From NCBI RefSeq assembly GCF_000745005.1, contig NZ_JQNB01000001.1, positions 3,403,501 through 3,467,500 of the forward strand: a stretch of DNA of 64,000 bases, given 5' to 3'. Of this stretch, positions 22,365-31,249 are shown in pieces. A program made the position numbers and the translations under genes. This stretch comes from Luteibacter sp. 9135. GTDB lineage: Bacteria; Pseudomonadota; Gammaproteobacteria; Xanthomonadales; Rhodanobacteraceae. The number at the start of each line of letters is the position of its first letter. The stretch's first letter is position 1. The notes beneath the pieces were generated by a model. It did not search any database. It saw nothing but the letters and a program-made list of their open reading frames with translations, and had not been told where the DNA came from.

Positions 22365-23005
22365 CCGGCAGCGTTGTCCAGCCCGCCGAACCGTTCGACG
22401 ACACTTCGCAGCAGCGCGAGGCGGCGACCCTGGGCATGTGGGCTTTCCTCGCCACGGAAGTGCTCTTTTTTGGCGTGCTGTTCGCTGCCTATACCGTGAT
22501 GCGCCTGCTTCATCCGGATGCCTTCGCGGCCGGCAGTCGCCATACCGACCTCATGCTGGGCACCGCGGAGACCGGCATGCTGCTGCTGAGCAGCTTCACG
22601 GCGGCCCTGGCCGTCCGCGACGTGCAGGTCGGCGCCGCGCGCCGCGCCGCCGTCCTGCTGTTCACGACGGCCCTGCTGGGCGCGTGTTTCCTGGCCGTCC
22701 ATGCAGCGGAGTACCACGCGGACTACCGCGCCGGTGTCATACCCGGAATCCGCTATGACGAGGTGGGCGCTATCGCCGGACCCCAGCAGATGTTCTTCCT
22801 GCTGTACTACGTGACCACCGCCTTCCATGGCCTGCATGTCACCGTAGGCGTCATTCTCCTGGGCCTCATGGCGCGCCGCGTGCGCCGGGGTGTCTACCCG
22901 CCCGAGGGGTACTGGCCGGTCGACATCGCGGTGCTTTACTGGCACCTCGTCGATATCGTCTGGATCTTCGTCTTTCCGCTGTATTACCTGGTGAACCGCG
23001 CATGA
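22361..23005 (+). CDS. ctaE: Cytochrome c oxidase subunit III
   Basis: A 214-residue protein with about five transmembrane helices. [36 protein letters not shown] and [18 protein letters not shown] are conserved subunit III blocks. It stabilises subunit I and oxygen delivery. The start at 22361 overlaps the ctaD stop by 4 nt, and its own stop overlaps the subunit IV gene. Confidence 0.93.
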
Positions 23006-23298
23006 GCGAACGGCCACCGTCCCTCGCCACGCATCTGGGCGCGCTGGTCGCACTGGGCGGGTTGCTGATCCTGAGCGTCGTGATGGCGCGCTTCCGCCTG
23101 GGGCTCATCAACGTGATCGCCGGCCCCGCCATCGCCGCGCTCAAGGCGCTGGTGGTGCTACTGGTCTTCATGCGACTGCGCGGCAGCAAGCCGGCCATCT
23201 ATTTCGCCGCCAGCTTCGGCATCCTCTGGCTCGCCATCCTGTTCGGCCTGACGCTGGCCGAAGTGCTCACCCGGACGCCGGTGGTCGTGCTGCCGTGA
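23002..23298 (+). CDS. Cytochrome c oxidase subunit IV-like protein
   Basis: A 98-residue membrane protein with three hydrophobic segments, matching the small prokaryotic subunit IV that follows ctaE in caa3 operons. It has ALVALGGLLILSVVMARF, ALKALVVLLVFMRLR and FGILWLAILFGLTLAEVLTR. It is the last gene in the overlap series. No heme or copper ligands are expected or seen. Confidence 0.8.
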   Translation: MSERPPSLATHLGALVALGGLLILSVVMARFRLGLINVIAGPAIAALKALVVLLVFMRLRGSKPAIYFAASFGILWLAILFGLTLAEVLTRTPVVVLP

Positions 23299-23377
23299 TC
23301 CGGCCAGCGCATCGGTCTTCGCGTGGCGCTTACCGCCGCCGCGCTTTGCTACGCATTCCATCGACGGGAGACCACCC

Positions 23378-23866
23378 ATGGACCACGCCTTCGACCTTTC
23401 CGCGCCCTGGTGGAGCTATATCGTGCGGGGTGTCATTACCTACATCGGCCTGCTCGTGCTGATGCGCCTCGCCGGCAAGCGCAGCTTCGGCGAGATGTCC
23501 GCGTTCGACGTCATCGTGATCGCGCTGGCCGGCGGCACGCTGCGTACCGCCATCATCGGCGACGACCACGGCATGATCGGGCCCTTCCTGGGCGTGGCCG
23601 CCATCCTCGCCACCGACAAGGCTATCGCCTGGGCGTCCGCGCGATCGAGGATCTTCAATCGCATGGTGGAAGGATTCCCTGCCCTGCTGATCCGCGACGG
23701 CCAGCGCGACGCGCAGGTACTGCGCCGGCACAACCTGCCCGATGCCGCGCTGGATCGCGCGCTCCACGGCGCCGGGCTGGTCAAGGACGAGGATGTCCAG
23801 ACGTCCTGGCTCGAGCCGAACGGCAAGATCACGCTGGTGCGTCGTTCCACCGACGGCCAGGCGTGA
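23378..23866 (+). CDS. YetF/DUF421 family membrane protein
   Basis: A 162-residue protein. An N-terminal membrane part holds VITYIGLLVLMRLAGKRSFG and the block MSAFDVIVIALAGGTLRTAI; the C-terminal soluble domain has EGFPALLIRDGQ and VQTSWLEPNGKITLV. This matches the YetF family, of unknown biochemical function. GGGAG precedes the ATG. It lies 79 nt after the oxidase operon on the same strand, but there is no overlap, so it may be a separate unit. Confidence 0.85.
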   Translation: MDHAFDLSAPWWSYIVRGVITYIGLLVLMRLAGKRSFGEMSAFDVIVIALAGGTLRTAIIGDDHGMIGPFLGVAAILATDKAIAWASARSRIFNRMVEGFPALLIRDGQRDAQVLRRHNLPDAALDRALHGAGLVKDEDVQTSWLEPNGKITLVRRSTDGQA

Positions 23867-24019
23867 CCCGCCGTGACCCGGGCGCGCGCAGCGGTGGCTG
23901 AACGGTGCCGCCGCACTCGCAAGAAGTTACCGACCGTCGTCGATACACTGCCGCAGAAGCCGCCTGAACTTTCGCTCGCGCGGCGAATCGAACCGCCATC
24001 CTGCCCTTGCGGATACACC

Positions 24020-24868
24020 ATGAAAAAGACGTTACTCGCCTTCGCGTTGTTCTCCGTCGCCCTGGCCGCAACCGCCGCCGATTCCCCCAAGGATGTCCAG
24101 GCGCTGATCGCCCGCGGCGACTACTCCGGTGCCGAGGCGATGCTGCGCCAGGCGGTCAGCGAGCATCCGCAAAGCGCCAAGGCGCACTATGTCCTGGCCG
24201 AGGTGCTGGCACACGAAGGCAACATCGGCGATGCCAAGGCGGAAGCGGGCAAGGCCGCCACACTCGATCCGGCCATCCGCTTCACCGATCCCACCCGCTT
24301 CGAGCAGTTCCAGAGCAAGTTGAACCAGGCGCTCGCGCCCGAGTCGTCCCCGCGCACATCGGCACGCCAGGCGACCTATGGCGCCCCGGCCCCGGTGGAG
24401 GCAACGCCGCGGGCGAGCTCGTTTCCCCTGACGGGTCTGTTGGTGATCGGTGGCGTGATCGCGTTGATCGCGTTCCTGTGGTCCCGCCGTCGCCGTGCTG
24501 TCGCGCCACCGTTCCCCAATGCCCCTTATGGCACCCCGCAGCAGCCGCCACCGCCGCCGTACGGCGGTTACCAGGGCTATGGCAACAACTATGCTCCGCC
24601 GCCGACCTCGTCGGGTGTCGGCGCCGCCGTCGCCGCCGGCGTGGGCGGACTGGCCGCGGGCGCCTTGCTCGACGAGGCTTTCCGTTCGCATCGCGGCGAA
24701 GAGCAGGTCCGCGATGCCGGTTTCATGGGTGGCGGCAACGAGGCGCCCCAGCCCTCGCAGCAGGCCTATGACGACCTGCGCGACGAGCCCATCGACATGG
24801 GCAACAACGACAGTTCATGGGACCAGGGTGGTTCTGACGACAGCGGGAGTGACGACAACCAGTGGTGA
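24020..24868 (+). CDS. Secreted TPR protein with TM helix and Gly/Asp-rich tail
   Basis: A 282-residue protein. It has a signal peptide (KKTLLAFALFSVALAATAAD); one or two tetratricopeptide-like helix pairs (about 25-95, with DYSGAEAMLRQAVSEHP and AKAHYVLAEVLA); a transmembrane helix (LTGLLVIGGVIALIAFLW, about 140-157); a Pro/Tyr/Gly-rich linker (PPPPYGGYQGYGNNY); and an acidic Asn/Asp/Ser tail (DDSGSDDNQW). It resembles a scaffold rather than an enzyme. Its role is unknown. The ATG at 24020 starts the signal peptide. Confidence 0.7.
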   Translation: MKKTLLAFALFSVALAATAADSPKDVQALIARGDYSGAEAMLRQAVSEHPQSAKAHYVLAEVLAHEGNIGDAKAEAGKAATLDPAIRFTDPTRFEQFQSKLNQALAPESSPRTSARQATYGAPAPVEATPRASSFPLTGLLVIGGVIALIAFLWSRRRRAVAPPFPNAPYGTPQQPPPPPYGGYQGYGNNYAPPPTSSGVGAAVAAGVGGLAAGALLDEAFRSHRGEEQVRDAGFMGGGNEAPQPSQQAYDDLRDEPIDMGNNDSSWDQGGSDDSGSDDNQW

Positions 24869-24977
24869 TGGTGCGTCCATGAGTCCCCTGTAGAACACAA
24901 TACGCCATGGCGCTTTTCCGGCCGACCCCTGTGCTAGGTTTAGCCGGCAGGGGGCGAAACACCGGGAGTAGCGAGAG

Positions 24978-26768
24978 ATGTCTGTCATCCATCGAGCGGG
25001 CCGTCACGGCCTGTGGGCAGGGTTGTTCGGTTGTGTGGTCGCTTGCGGCGCGTCGGGCGCCATCGCGGCCACGTCGCCGGGATTCAATGTCGGCTCCGCG
25101 AACGTTGCGATCGCCGATCCGCCGGTACCCCGGCCACCGGGCAAGGCGTGCACGGTGCAGCTCTTCAGCGGTTTCACCTTCCGCGATTTCTCCGACCATC
25201 CCTACAGCTATGCGCCACCGACCGGCTGCGGTACGTCGTGGTCGAAGGTGGTGCTGGAAGCAGACTTCTCGGTCACCGCAGGCCGCCAGTTCGATCGCAC
25301 CGCCTCGGTGTGGCTGGGCGGGGCCAATGTCTATTTCGGTACCACGCAGGAGCCCTCCGCCACGGTGTCGCCCAGCTGGCATATCGAGCGCGACGTCAGC
25401 GACTTCGCCAGCCTGCTGCGAAACCCGCAGACCGGTCAGGCGATCCTCGGCAACGTGGTCGACGGGACATACACCGGCGTGATCAGTGGATCGGCGCGGC
25501 TGGTGTTCTATCCGGCCAACGTCCTCGCGCCGAAAGTGGATGCCCCCGATGCGGTTTTCCCGCTGTCCGACGGAACAGCCGGCGGCACCGTCGCACTGAA
25601 CACCGGCACCGACCAGCTGTCGCGCACACTCACGTTGCCGACCAACATCGAGCGCGCCTACCTCGATGTATTCGCCCAGGGCCAGGGTGGCGACGAGTTC
25701 TGGTATTCCTGCGTGCCCGATGCACAGAGCACCGAGGCCCAGAGCTGCGGTGGCGGGGCCTATCGTGAGGTGCAGGTGTCGATCGACGGACAACCCGCCG
25801 GCGTCGCGCCGGTGTATCCGTGGATCTTTACCGGAGGCATCGATCCCTACATGTGGCGCCCGACGCCGGGTGTGCAGACGTTGAACTTCCTGCCGTACCG
25901 CGTCGACCTCACCCCGTTCGCCGCCCTGCTCAACGACGGCAAGCCCCATGCGCTCGCGATCGGGGTGACCGGCGCCAACGGCAACTTTGCCGTGACCGGC
26001 AACCTGTTCGTGTACCAGGATCCGCATCGCAAGGTACTCACCGGCGCGGTGACTGCCAACACGCTGGCCGGCCAGCCGGCGGTGGCGTCCGTGGACAATC
26101 GGCTCACCGACAACGCGGGCGTGATCGGCGGCGCCATCGCCACCCATGCCTCGCGCAGCTTCCGCACCGCCGGCTACGTGGATACCTCACGGGGCAGGAT
26201 CGTCACGGATGTGAACCAGACCGTGGCCTTCGACAATACGCAGTCGTTCGCCATCGATCCGTCGCGTTACCTGCAAGGCATCGACCAGCTGACCACCGTG
26301 GACAGCACCACGAAGACCCGCCAGGGGCCGTTCGGCATCGCCGTCACCACCGAGACGCATGTCGATTATCCGTTGAAGGCAAGCTTCGGCACGACGTTCG
26401 ATGGTGCCGGCAACGTCACCGGCGCGCCCAGCGCAGTGACGCAAGGCTTCTCCCGATCGTTCGTGAAGAAGGTGGGCGGCCTGGTGCTCTACCGCAGCGA
26501 CGTGGACAACAGCATCGACACGGCGGACACCCTCGCCTTTACCAACGGCGCGGTGTCGGGCCATAGCGGCCAGCGCAGCACCCAGGTGTTCCGCTTCAAG
26601 GACAACCTGGGCAGTTGCTACGGCCGTGACGTCGTGACTGCGGCGGGCGTGCTCAGTGCGGCGACCGACGGCGGCGACTGCGCACGGGGCCGCAACACGC
26701 TGCTGTGGTTCACCCATCCGGACAGCTCGCCGGATACGTCGCGCACGGAAGATCCGGGCCTGTTCTGA
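24978..26768 (+). CDS. Secreted PNGase A-like peptide-N-glycanase
   Basis: A 596-residue exported protein. After a signal peptide (about residues 1-33) comes the conserved N-terminal block of the plant-type peptide-N4-(N-acetylglucosaminyl)asparagine amidase A family: PPGKACTVQLFSGFTF, YAPPTGCGTSWSKVVLEADF, GRQFDRTASVWLGG and FGTTQEPSATVSPSWHIERD. The enzyme family releases N-glycans from glycoproteins. The C-terminal half is beta-rich and less conserved. GGGAG lies upstream of the ATG. A host-associated or plant-debris lifestyle would explain it (inference); the enzymatic activity is not shown by sequence alone. Confidence 0.75.
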   Translation: MSVIHRAGRHGLWAGLFGCVVACGASGAIAATSPGFNVGSANVAIADPPVPRPPGKACTVQLFSGFTFRDFSDHPYSYAPPTGCGTSWSKVVLEADFSVTAGRQFDRTASVWLGGANVYFGTTQEPSATVSPSWHIERDVSDFASLLRNPQTGQAILGNVVDGTYTGVISGSARLVFYPANVLAPKVDAPDAVFPLSDGTAGGTVALNTGTDQLSRTLTLPTNIERAYLDVFAQGQGGDEFWYSCVPDAQSTEAQSCGGGAYREVQVSIDGQPAGVAPVYPWIFTGGIDPYMWRPTPGVQTLNFLPYRVDLTPFAALLNDGKPHALAIGVTGANGNFAVTGNLFVYQDPHRKVLTGAVTANTLAGQPAVASVDNRLTDNAGVIGGAIATHASRSFRTAGYVDTSRGRIVTDVNQTVAFDNTQSFAIDPSRYLQGIDQLTTVDSTTKTRQGPFGIAVTTETHVDYPLKASFGTTFDGAGNVTGAPSAVTQGFSRSFVKKVGGLVLYRSDVDNSIDTADTLAFTNGAVSGHSGQRSTQVFRFKDNLGSCYGRDVVTAAGVLSAATDGGDCARGRNTLLWFTHPDSSPDTSRTEDPGLF

Positions 26769-26781
26769 TCCATGCGAACGT

Positions 26782-26816
26782 CGTGGCCGACCCGCTTCCA
26801 CGGCGAGCCGGCCACG
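26782..26816. terminator. Hairpin between the PNGase and ketosynthase genes
   Basis: CGTGGCCG (26782-26789) pairs with CGGCCACG (26809-26816), an 8-bp perfect stem with a 19-nt loop, just after the PNGase stop at 26768. No T tract follows, so it may be a weak terminator or an mRNA-stabilising hairpin. Confidence 0.35.
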
Positions 26817-26833
26817 CCGCCAGCCAGCGGACC

Positions 26834-26839
26834 TATAAT
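26834..26839 (+). promoter_or_regulatory. Candidate -10 box for the ketosynthase gene
   Basis: A perfect TATAAT lies 34 nt before the ATG at 26873, in an otherwise GC-rich stretch. No good -35 box is visible at 16-18 nt upstream. The position would give a leader of about 26 nt. Confidence 0.35.
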
Positions 26840-26872
26840 GGCGGTTTAGTCCGTATCGGTACCCGCCCGAGC

Positions 26873-28744
26873 ATGTCCAAACTGAAGAGCAACCAGGTCC
26901 TCGTGACCATCGGCACCGCCTGCACCCTGTCGGCCGTCGGCTCCACCGAGACCTATCAGGCCCTCGTGGCCCACTCCGACGAATTCCTGCCGCTGGCGGC
27001 CTTCGATGCCGGCCTGGTGACGCTCGACCCGGAAGCCGCCCATGCGGCGGATGGCATGCGCTGGACGCATGGCGACCACGCCGGGCAACCGGCGACGATG
27101 GACGAGCTGCGGCGGCTGCATGGGGATGCCCTGCGCGCCAACAGTGGCATCCGCCATGTACCGCATGTGCGTGAACTGGCCCCGCGTGTCGTCACCGACA
27201 TCGCCGCCCCCTTGCCGCACGACCTGGAAACCGTGGGCCTGCGCCGCCTGGCCGGCCTGCGCTACGAGGACATCCGCGCGTCGAAGCTGAAGGACATGCA
27301 CGGCCTGTTCCAGGACGATCCGCTGCTCAGCCCTTCCCTCCAGGCGCAGTTGTTCGCCTATGGCGCGTTGGGTGCGCTGGCGGGCCTGCCGCGACCGTTG
27401 TCTGAACTGGTCCCCGATCCCTTCGGTTTCCGCGTGGCCTCGGCCACCGCCTTCGGTGGCAACGAGGCGCTGGGCCAATGGCTGCGCCCGGATGCGCCGC
27501 TGCCGGAGGAAGGCTTCCCGAAGGACACCTTCGCCGTGCGCCTGGCGCATTCGCTCGGCTCGCACGGACCTGCGCTCGTCTCCACGATGCTTGCGCCCGC
27601 GTACAGCATCAGCCGCGTATTGAAGAATCCGGAACTGCGCGAGTCGCTCCGCTCCGACGAAGTGGGTTTCATGCGCGTACCGCAGGCACCGCTCACCGCG
27701 GTGGGCGCGTGCGCGTCCAGCCTGGTGGCGCTGGCCGACATCGCGCCGCAGTTGCTGTTCGACTACCCCGGATTCCAGAAACCGAAGATGGTGCTGCTGA
27801 CCGCGGCGGACGCGGCGCTGCAGCCGCGCTTCGGCATCCTCGAGGCGTTCGGTGGCGGCGCGCTGATGACCGGCGAGAAGCTGGCCGCCAAGAACGCCGC
27901 GCACGACGACGGCAACGTGCGCAGCGTCCACGACGCGCTCGCCCCGTTCGATGTGGACGCCGACGGCACGGTGGTCGGCCATGGGGGCTCCGGTTTGCTG
28001 GTCACCACGCTGGCCTTCGCACTGGACCAGCAGCTGGATATCACCTCGATCATCGTCGGCTGGGGCCAGAGCGCCGAAGCCGGCGGCAAGGCGCACTTCG
28101 CGGGCGTGGGCTTCGGCGGCGAGAACGCGCTGGTGCAGGCCCTGGACATGGCGTTCGTGGGCCACGGCTATGGCGTGCACGATTTCCACTACCTCGCCGC
28201 GCATGCCACGGGCACGCGCACCAATTCCAAGACCGACCTGGCGACGGCGCTAGCGGGCCTGCGTGGCGCCGCGCAGCGGCAGGATATGCAAGGCGAATTG
28301 CCGCGCCTGGTGGTCGGCACGCCCAAGGCGGTCGGTGACGGACACACCATGGGGGAGACGGGGCTGAAGGCACTCTCGCAGGCGCTGCAATTCGTGCTCG
28401 GTCGCAAGGCGCCGGGCGTGCCTACCCTGCGCCGCCTGGACCCGGACCTGGCCGATGTCGCCGGACATTTCCAGCTGCACGCGCAGCCGTCGGAAGGCAA
28501 CGCCAACGGGGGCGCCATCTGCGCCACGCAGGGTTTCGGTGGCTACAACGGCGCGGTGGCGCTGCGATCGGCCACGCCGGAGGCCCTGGCAAAGTACGAC
28601 TGCGATCCCGCCGCCTTGCAGGCCTACCTCGAAGCGTGGCCCACGCTTCGCCGCGAACGCGAGGCGCGGGAGCGCAGCGCACGTCGCAGCCCCGCGCTCG
28701 CGTTGAACATGGCCGAACGGCATCGCTGGATCGGGCTTGAGTAA
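26873..28744 (+). CDS. Large solitary beta-ketoacyl synthase-like protein
   Basis: A 623-residue protein with a thiolase-like condensing-enzyme fold. Catalytic residues can be placed: Cys280 in VGACASS, His444 in HATGTRTNSKTD, His491 in GDGHTMGETG, with the closing GFGGYNGAVAL. So the Cys-His-His triad of a ketosynthase is present. It is about 200 residues longer than FabF, with extra N-terminal and interdomain sequence, and it has no acyl carrier, acyltransferase or reductase neighbour. ATG 26873 starts the conserved N-terminus. It may make a specialised acyl product with free carrier protein (inference). The substrate is unknown. Confidence 0.8.
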   Translation: MSKLKSNQVLVTIGTACTLSAVGSTETYQALVAHSDEFLPLAAFDAGLVTLDPEAAHAADGMRWTHGDHAGQPATMDELRRLHGDALRANSGIRHVPHVRELAPRVVTDIAAPLPHDLETVGLRRLAGLRYEDIRASKLKDMHGLFQDDPLLSPSLQAQLFAYGALGALAGLPRPLSELVPDPFGFRVASATAFGGNEALGQWLRPDAPLPEEGFPKDTFAVRLAHSLGSHGPALVSTMLAPAYSISRVLKNPELRESLRSDEVGFMRVPQAPLTAVGACASSLVALADIAPQLLFDYPGFQKPKMVLLTAADAALQPRFGILEAFGGGALMTGEKLAAKNAAHDDGNVRSVHDALAPFDVDADGTVVGHGGSGLLVTTLAFALDQQLDITSIIVGWGQSAEAGGKAHFAGVGFGGENALVQALDMAFVGHGYGVHDFHYLAAHATGTRTNSKTDLATALAGLRGAAQRQDMQGELPRLVVGTPKAVGDGHTMGETGLKALSQALQFVLGRKAPGVPTLRRLDPDLADVAGHFQLHAQPSEGNANGGAICATQGFGGYNGAVALRSATPEALAKYDCDPAALQAYLEAWPTLRREREARERSARRSPALALNMAERHRWIGLE

Positions 28745-28858
28745 AGCCTCACTGATAAATGCCATTGCCGTAAACGCTTAAGCCTTACCGAAATCACGTA
28801 AAACGCGTCGCATCCACGGCCTATACCTGAATAGCATTTCCGCTTTTCAAGGTTGTTT

Positions 28859-29377
28859 ATGGTTCTGGCGAGACATGTCAGAGGGGTGTCTCTGATCGAG
28901 GTCTTGATGGCGGTACTGGTCTTCACGGTCGGCCTTCTCGGCTTGTCCAGCCTGCTCATCGTATCGTTTCGCTCCAACCAGGTCGGGTACCAGCGCACCC
29001 AGGCGGGGTTCATCGCGACGAGCATGGCCGACCGCATGCGCGCCAATCCGCTGGGCGTCTGGGCCGGCGGCTACAACTCGTCGTCGTATCCGATCGACGG
29101 TACCCAGGCCTGCACGGCCACGACAGCCTGCACGCCCGCCAAACTCGCGCTACGTGACCAATACCTGTGGAGCAGCCAGCTGCGGGCGTTCCTGCCCAAC
29201 GGCAAGGCGTCCATCGCGTGCACCAACGGCGCGACGCCGGATACGGCCCAGCTGGCGGTCAGGCCGCCGTACGCAGGCAATTGCGTCATGCTTATCAGCT
29301 GGACGGAGCGCAACGCCGGCGACAGCGACCACCAAGGGGTCGACACCCGTACGTTCGTCTGGAACTTCCAGCCATGA
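28859..29377 (+). CDS. pilV: Type IV pilus minor pilin PilV
   Basis: A 172-residue prepilin. The leader ends at RHVRG, and the class III cleavage site precedes VSLIEVLMAVLVFTVGLLG, with Glu5 of the mature protein conserved. The body contains TSMADRMRANPLG, typical of PilV. AAGG lies 6 nt before ATG 28859, which supports that start over an upstream TTG. It starts a six-gene cluster; its stop overlaps pilW by 4 nt. PilV helps prime pilus assembly in the inner membrane. Confidence 0.9.
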   Translation: MVLARHVRGVSLIEVLMAVLVFTVGLLGLSSLLIVSFRSNQVGYQRTQAGFIATSMADRMRANPLGVWAGGYNSSSYPIDGTQACTATTACTPAKLALRDQYLWSSQLRAFLPNGKASIACTNGATPDTAQLAVRPPYAGNCVMLISWTERNAGDSDHQGVDTRTFVWNFQP

Positions 29378-30666
29378 CGCGGCTGTCGCGGGGATTCTCG
29401 CTGGTCGAACTGATGATCGCGATGGCGTTGGGCCTCATCGTGGCCGGCGGCATCGTCAGCGTGGTGCTGGCCACCTCCGCCAGCAGCGTCGTGCAGACGC
29501 AGCTGGCCAAGCTGCAGGAAGAAGGACGATTCGCGGTCGCCTCGCTCACCGCGGACCTGCGCATGGCCAACGCGCAGTACTGCTCCAACGTCGGCGGGCA
29601 GTCGTCGCCCCTCTCAAACGGCGTGATGTCGCTGGATCGCTACCTGCGCGCGCCGCAGGTGCTGGTGTCCGGCGCTACGCTGCAGGCCGCCCTTGCCGAC
29701 AACGGCACGAAGTGGGGCAGCACCAGCGGCAGCAATACGTATCCGGTCGCGCCCATCGCCGCGTTCACCCTGCCCGCCTTCCTGGCGCTGCGGGGCTACG
29801 ACTGCACCGTGAGTTCCTGCACTCCCGACGACCCGAGCGTGGCCGGGCTTCCCGCGCAGGGCAAGACGATCGGCAATCGCGTGCCGGGCAGCGCGGCCAT
29901 CACCCTGCGCTACCTCGACGGCACTCGCGGCTGGTCGCTGGACGGTATCAACAGCACCGTGACCCTGAGTGGCAACGCAGTGGCTAGCATCGCCGTCACG
30001 CCGCAGACCGGCGAGCCGCCGTTGACCTCGTACGTCGCCGGCGACCTGATGATGCTGGCCGACTGCAACGCGGCCCAGGTGTTCTCGGCCACGCTATCCG
30101 GCAAGACGTTCACGCCGGCGACCAACCTTGCCAGTGTGATGCGGCCTTCCGGCGTCTCGCCGAAACTGTTCGACTTCAACCGCGACATGCGTACGGTGTC
30201 CTATTACCTGCAGGTGGTGAGCGACAACAACGGCAACACCACCGGCGCGCTGATGAAGCGGGTCAACGGGGTGGCCGCCGAAGTGGTCAGGGGCGTGGAG
30301 CGTCTCGACTTCCTCTACGGCGTGATGGATGCCGCGGGCAACACCAGCTACCGCACCGCGGCGCAGATCGACGGGGCCACCACCTGCGCCTCGTCGACGG
30401 TGAGCATTGCCGGTAGCGACCCGGGCTGCATGTGGCGATCGGTGCAGAGCATCGAGATCCACCTGCTCATGACCGGGCAGATCCCGCTGTATTCCCTGAA
30501 GCCGACCGATCTGCAGTATCAGTACTACGGCGACCCCGCCGTGGCGGGCGCCGCCGCCCCGGGCAACGCCGCCCGTGCGGTCATGCCCAGCCAGCAGGGC
30601 TTCGACGATCATGTGCTGCGCCGCGAATTCTCCACCGTGGTTTCCGTACGGAACTACAACCCATGA
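29374..30666 (+). CDS. pilW: Type IV pilus minor pilin PilW
   Basis: A 430-residue prepilin-like protein, with the N-terminal class III signal (TRLSRG, then FSLVELMIAMALGLIVAGG). It is longer than most minor pilins, as usual for PilW. A helix with TQLAKLQEEGRFAVASLTADLR follows, then a large beta-rich domain; the later block QSIEIHLLMTGQIP is typical. It overlaps pilV and pilX by 4 nt each. Confidence 0.9.
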   Translation: MTRLSRGFSLVELMIAMALGLIVAGGIVSVVLATSASSVVQTQLAKLQEEGRFAVASLTADLRMANAQYCSNVGGQSSPLSNGVMSLDRYLRAPQVLVSGATLQAALADNGTKWGSTSGSNTYPVAPIAAFTLPAFLALRGYDCTVSSCTPDDPSVAGLPAQGKTIGNRVPGSAAITLRYLDGTRGWSLDGINSTVTLSGNAVASIAVTPQTGEPPLTSYVAGDLMMLADCNAAQVFSATLSGKTFTPATNLASVMRPSGVSPKLFDFNRDMRTVSYYLQVVSDNNGNTTGALMKRVNGVAAEVVRGVERLDFLYGVMDAAGNTSYRTAAQIDGATTCASSTVSIAGSDPGCMWRSVQSIEIHLLMTGQIPLYSLKPTDLQYQYYGDPAVAGAAAPGNAARAVMPSQQGFDDHVLRREFSTVVSVRNYNP

Positions 30667-31247
30667 GGCGGCAGCGTGGCGCGGTACTGGTGCTGGCCAT
30701 GGTGTTCCTGCTGGTGCTCACCATCGTGGCCATCAGCACGTCGGGCCGATCGCTGCTGCAGGAGCGCATGGCCGGGGCGATGCGCAACGCGCAGCAGGCC
30801 GAGTGGTCGGCCGAGAACGCCCTGCGCGGCGTGGAGTGGAACATCTTCAACGGCGTCGGCGTGGCCTGCTACAACTCCAGCAACCCGTCGACGATCAGCG
30901 GCAAGGTATCGGCGTTCCGGCAGTCGTCGGTGTGGCTGGTGGATGGCGCAACCGAATACAAGGGTGCCGGCGTGGCCGTGGACTACACGACCAAGAGCAC
31001 CGATCCCGCGCTGTCCACCGCCGTGCTGGCGCGCAACCCCTGGTACATCGTCGAGCTGCTGGGCCAGGACCTGGCACCGAACACCGGCACCAGCACGGCG
31101 AAGGAAGCCGGATCGTCCGCGTCGGCCACCGCCAAGTTCTATCTCTACCGGATCACCGCGCGTGCCAGCGGTGGCAGTCCCAACACCCTGCGCGTGGTCG
31201 AGACCACGTTCGTCACCCCCAACCTCCTCGCGTGCACACTGAGTTGA
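30663..31247 (+). CDS. pilX: Type IV pilus minor pilin PilX
   Basis: A 194-residue protein with the N-terminal QRGAVLVLAMVFLLVLTIV hydrophobic segment, RSLLQERMAGAMRNAQQA and ENALRGVEW, the features of PilX in the pilVWXY1E group. It lacks the Phe1/Glu5 pair of major pilins, as other PilX proteins do. It overlaps pilW by 4 nt and ends 2 nt before pilY1. PilX co-operates with PilY1 at the pilus tip. Confidence 0.88.
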   Translation: MRRQRGAVLVLAMVFLLVLTIVAISTSGRSLLQERMAGAMRNAQQAEWSAENALRGVEWNIFNGVGVACYNSSNPSTISGKVSAFRQSSVWLVDGATEYKGAGVAVDYTTKSTDPALSTAVLARNPWYIVELLGQDLAPNTGTSTAKEAGSSASATAKFYLYRITARASGGSPNTLRVVETTFVTPNLLACTLS

Positions 31248-31249
31248 CG

